From the NCBI GenBank assembly GCA_947397865.1, contig OX377622.1:487878-551877 (forward strand): a stretch of DNA of 64,000 bases, read 5' to 3'. A program made the translations under genes and the position numbers. The stretch's first letter is position 1. Every line of letters begins with the position of its first letter. This stretch comes from Polietes domitor. Its lineage: Eukaryota; Arthropoda; Insecta; Diptera; Muscidae. The notes under the pieces are model-generated. The model saw only the letters and a list, made by a program, of their open reading frames with translations, had not been told where the DNA came from and did no database searches. Shown here one piece after another: positions 61,622-64,000 of this stretch.

Positions 61622-61890
61622 ACCTTTTTTACCCGCCGTTGCGCGGGTTCATTTTTCCCTAATCCCCTACTACGTATGCTGTTGATGATAAAATGAGTAC
61701 TAATTGATAATTTTAAAGTATAGTTTGTGTGGGCAGTACCACTTCCGTTTATCCTATCATGACCTAGTATAGCCAGCAACCATTCTCTGTCCACTGCTTA
61801 GCTACAGTAACATTTTCAGGCGAATCGGTCCACCGGTTTGGCTATACGGAACACAAAGGCATATTTTTATACATATAAATAAATAGATGG
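61622..61890 (+). repeat. Dispersed repeat copy, TTGCGCGGGTTCATT head
   Basis: Homologue of 16253-16540. It starts with a T-run and ACCCGCCGTTGCGCGGGTTC and contains AAAATGAGTACTAATTGATA and CCTATCATGACCTAGTATA. It ends with a CGAATCGGTCCACCG box and a TATA-rich tail. The tail resembles that of the 24143-26283 repeat. Confidence 0.7.
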
Positions 61891-62546
61891 ATAAAAATGG
61901 GATTTGCAAAAATATTTAATTTAGTATAATTATAAATACCTATAAACTTCGATTTATTCTGCTTTACACGCAAGCGCAATATGCGGTAATATGTGTGACC
62001 ACCACAGCGAAACGAACCAGTTCAGAAGTATTTGTAGACTCTATTTTTCATGTTAGCAACTGTTTCTTCTTGCATGGGCATGTCCTGGGGGAGACAGATG
62101 TCTCCATCTGCATTCCTTTCGGACTAGTGGTATAGTTCCAAATGAGATAGATTAGAATTAGTTCTAGGCCCAATTCTTGATTTATACCATTTTCATTTCA
62201 TATATTTTATTCACGACATATTTGCCGATATAATATAAATTACAAAATGCATAGTTACATTTTTTATATCATTTTCATTACTCAACAAAATGTAGTATGA
62301 TAATATACAGGTATGTTATAGCTTTCGCCGTGCTTTGGTTTCACTTTATTTTTGAAATCACCCTAGTAAAAAGTAGGTGTGATGACTTCCACGTGGAAAT
62401 GATTGATGTTTTGTGTACATAGACCATCCATTTCAATAATAAATGCACAATTTCGAACCCACAATATGTCATTTGTCATAACAAAAAAATTCAAGGAGAC
62501 AACAAACAGGCGAATGAAAAATGACAAAATTGATGTGAAAGTAAAT
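61891..62546. other. No supported gene
   Basis: A GGAGACAGATGTCTCC palindrome lies at 62090-62105. No gene or element boundary is recognised. Confidence 0.5.
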
Positions 62547-62660
62547 GTTGAGTAGTTTTTTTAGCCATGTTAAAAAAGGTATTATATATGCATTTTGTAA
62601 TTCGTTTTAAATTGGCCCGATGGCTTTGAATTACAAGTTGAAATAAATAAATCAAATCAA
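62547..62660 (+). repeat. LINE 3'-end fragment
   Basis: Begins GTTGAGTAGTTTTTTTAGCC and ends in the family tail AAATAAATAAATCAAATCAA. It matches the 3' UTR of the minus-strand copy at 63116-64000 and is about 114 bases long, a short 5'-truncated insertion. Confidence 0.85.
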
Positions 62661-62889
62661 AGTCATCACATTTATTTCGTGATATTCTTTCACTTTCACA
62701 TACCCGATAGAACTAAAAAACACAAATAAATAAAAACTAATTTGTATTAATAGGACAGTGGTAAGTTCAATTTTAAATATAAAAATGTCATATACATTAC
62801 AATTTATAACTAGTATAAATTATGTTTTAAAAAGAAAAATTTGCTTTCAGCGTCTTAAGTAAGGTGCGCTATAAAAATACAATAAATAT

Positions 62890-62998
62890 TTATTGGATAT
62901 AGCGAGGAATCATATTTGAATGAGTGATGGCGGACACATTATAAACTTTCAATTCATTAGGCATTGCATTATATAACCTAGCTACTCTATCTCGAGTC
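62890..62998 (-). pseudogene. LINE reverse transcriptase C-terminal remnant
   Basis: On the minus strand a short frame reads RDRVARLYNAMPNELK and ends YIQ-stop at 62890-62892. It closely resembles VRVARLYNSLPNELK in the copy at 63583-64000. A stop directly upstream shows truncation or decay. Confidence 0.65.
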
Positions 62999-63115
62999 TA
63001 TCATCAGAGTCTAACCAGAGTCTAACAAAAAAATTAACATTGATATTTTTTCAAGTTAAAGAGAAATATGAGCAAACGAAAATTCACAAAAATGGGGAAA
63101 TTAAAACCTAGAAAT

Positions 63116-64000
63116 TTGATTTGATTTATTTATTTCAACTTGTAATTCAAAGCCATCGGGCCAATTTAAAACAAATTACAAAATGCAAAATGCAAAAAAG
63201 TATTTATTTTTTAACATGGCTAAAAAAACTACTCAACAATATTGCAGTATGTTCAATTAAAAAACTAAATAAAGATCTTAGATAATGTATATAATAAATT
63301 AAATAAATGCATATACAGAAATTATTTTGTAGAGCTAAAAAACTACTCCATTTAATAACAGTAATAAAAAAGGGAACTAAGTTCCAAATCATCAAATCGG
63401 GAATAATACGATGTGATTATGTTGTTAGCATATTACAGAATAATTCATAAAAAAGGTTTTACATTTTAAACATTATGAATTTGGTAGCATGTATGTAGTA
63501 TAAAAAAACTACAAAAAACAATAGTTCAAAACACTTGTAAACATCTCTCGAGTTACATGCAGAAGAGTGATATCAAAACTATTTATTGAAGATAGCTAAT
63601 AAGCCTATTTGCATATGTAGCTGATGTAATGCTGAAATTTTTCAACTCATTAGGCAGTGAATTATATAGACGTGCTACTCTAACTAGGAACGATTCGTCT
63701 AGTAGGTGGAAAACTCTTGGGATGGATAATTGATTTCTTCGAGTTGAGTGACAAAACACAAAATTTCGAAGCAAAAAACATGGACACTGATTTTTAATCA
63801 TTTTATAAAAAAACAAAAGGAGGCGGAAATTTACAAATGCTGGAACAGTACATCCCAGAAACCTAACTACGTATGGCGTTATATGAACACGCCTCTTAAG
63901 GCCATAAATATAACGTATCGCTCTATTAAGCGCTAGTTGTAATAAATACATATTGCCCTGAATAGTACCAGAGTATACTTCCAAACAGTACAATATTATA
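63116..64000 (-). mobile_element. LINE copy running off the window edge
   Basis: On the minus strand the copy runs from the window edge through the end of the reverse transcriptase (stop at 63583) and about 465 bases of 3' UTR to the tail AAATAAATAAATCAAATCAA at 63116. Its 3' UTR matches 62547-62660 and its last 70 bases match 58825-58892. The 5' part lies beyond the window. Confidence 0.85.
63583..64000 (-). CDS. C-terminal part of a LINE reverse transcriptase, partial at window edge
   Basis: The frame is open from the window edge to a stop at 63583 (139 codons). It carries LNRAIRYIYGLKRRVHITPY, FVNFRLLLFFYKMIKNQCP and VARLYNSLPNELKNF, typical of the region after the polymerase domain in CR1/Jockey-like LINEs. 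No stop or frameshift interrupts the visible part, so the full element may be complete beyond the edge. The encoded protein would copy LINE RNA into DNA at the chromosomal target. It is clearly different in sequence from the fragment at 53910-55190. Confidence 0.8.
   Translation of the reverse strand, partial: IILYCLEVYSGTIQGNMYLLQLALNRAIRYIYGLKRRVHITPYVVRFLGCTVPAFVNFRLLLFFYKMIKNQCPCFLLRNFVFCHSTRRNQLSIPRVFHLLDESFLVRVARLYNSLPNELKNFSITSATYANRLISYLQ

Noticed and set aside
62090..62105. GGAGACAGATGTCTCC palindrome as a regulatory site
   Set aside because: A single short palindrome with no context; expected by chance in 64 kb.
1..64000. CRISPR arrays, bacterial operons or phage-type systems
   Set aside because: The window is eukaryotic, with spliced genes. 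The tandem repeats seen have no spacer structure.

Overview
The window looks like AT-rich intergenic and genic DNA from a higher fly (Diptera, Cyclorrhapha). The spliced genes read like Drosophila-type proteins, the introns are short, and the dispersed repeats are of kinds seen in fly genomes. A tephritid fruit fly is my best guess, but that is inference; nothing in the sequence names the species. Only three genes are secure: a Swim/TINAG-like secreted protein (46303-48211, +, five exons), Clipper/CPSF30 (55918-56936, -, two exons) and ribosomal protein L12 (59611-60289, +, four coding exons). All three splice cleanly into full-length proteins. They share no pathway that I can see: one is extracellular, one acts in mRNA 3'-end processing, one in the ribosome.

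Layout. 1-20 kb: no secure gene. It holds a dispersed repeat (2265-3240), a 1.1-kb long-inverted-repeat element with TAA target duplications (8625-9722), a 119-bp tandem duplication and an unassigned hydrophobic reading frame broken by one stop (13852-14496). 20.8-22.3 kb: a 160-unit array of a 9-bp repeat. 24.1-28.6 kb: an old dispersed repeat carrying a nested copy of the 8.6-kb element, then a second element with related termini. 29-36 kb: a candidate signal-peptide exon, more repeats, a 397-bp tandem duplication and a tRNA-derived SINE. 39160-43038: a structurally complete but decayed hAT transposon with an exact 8-bp target duplication. 44.8-48.6 kb: Swim, flanked on both sides by inverted-repeat elements. 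51-55.4 kb: LINE remains, including a reverse transcriptase fragment sitting inside a pair of long inverted arms. 55.9-60.3 kb: the two housekeeping genes, Clp (with a GC-rich upstream region) and RpL12. 60.3-64 kb: two repeats and a cluster of LINE fragments.

The most unusual items are the indel-free 9-bp array, the LINE fragment enclosed by about 65-bp inverted arms, the complete hAT element with its 3' subterminal duplications, and two element families sharing a 12-base terminus and TAA target sites. I found no convincing new multi-gene system. Long stretches hold nothing I can support, and they are listed as such.
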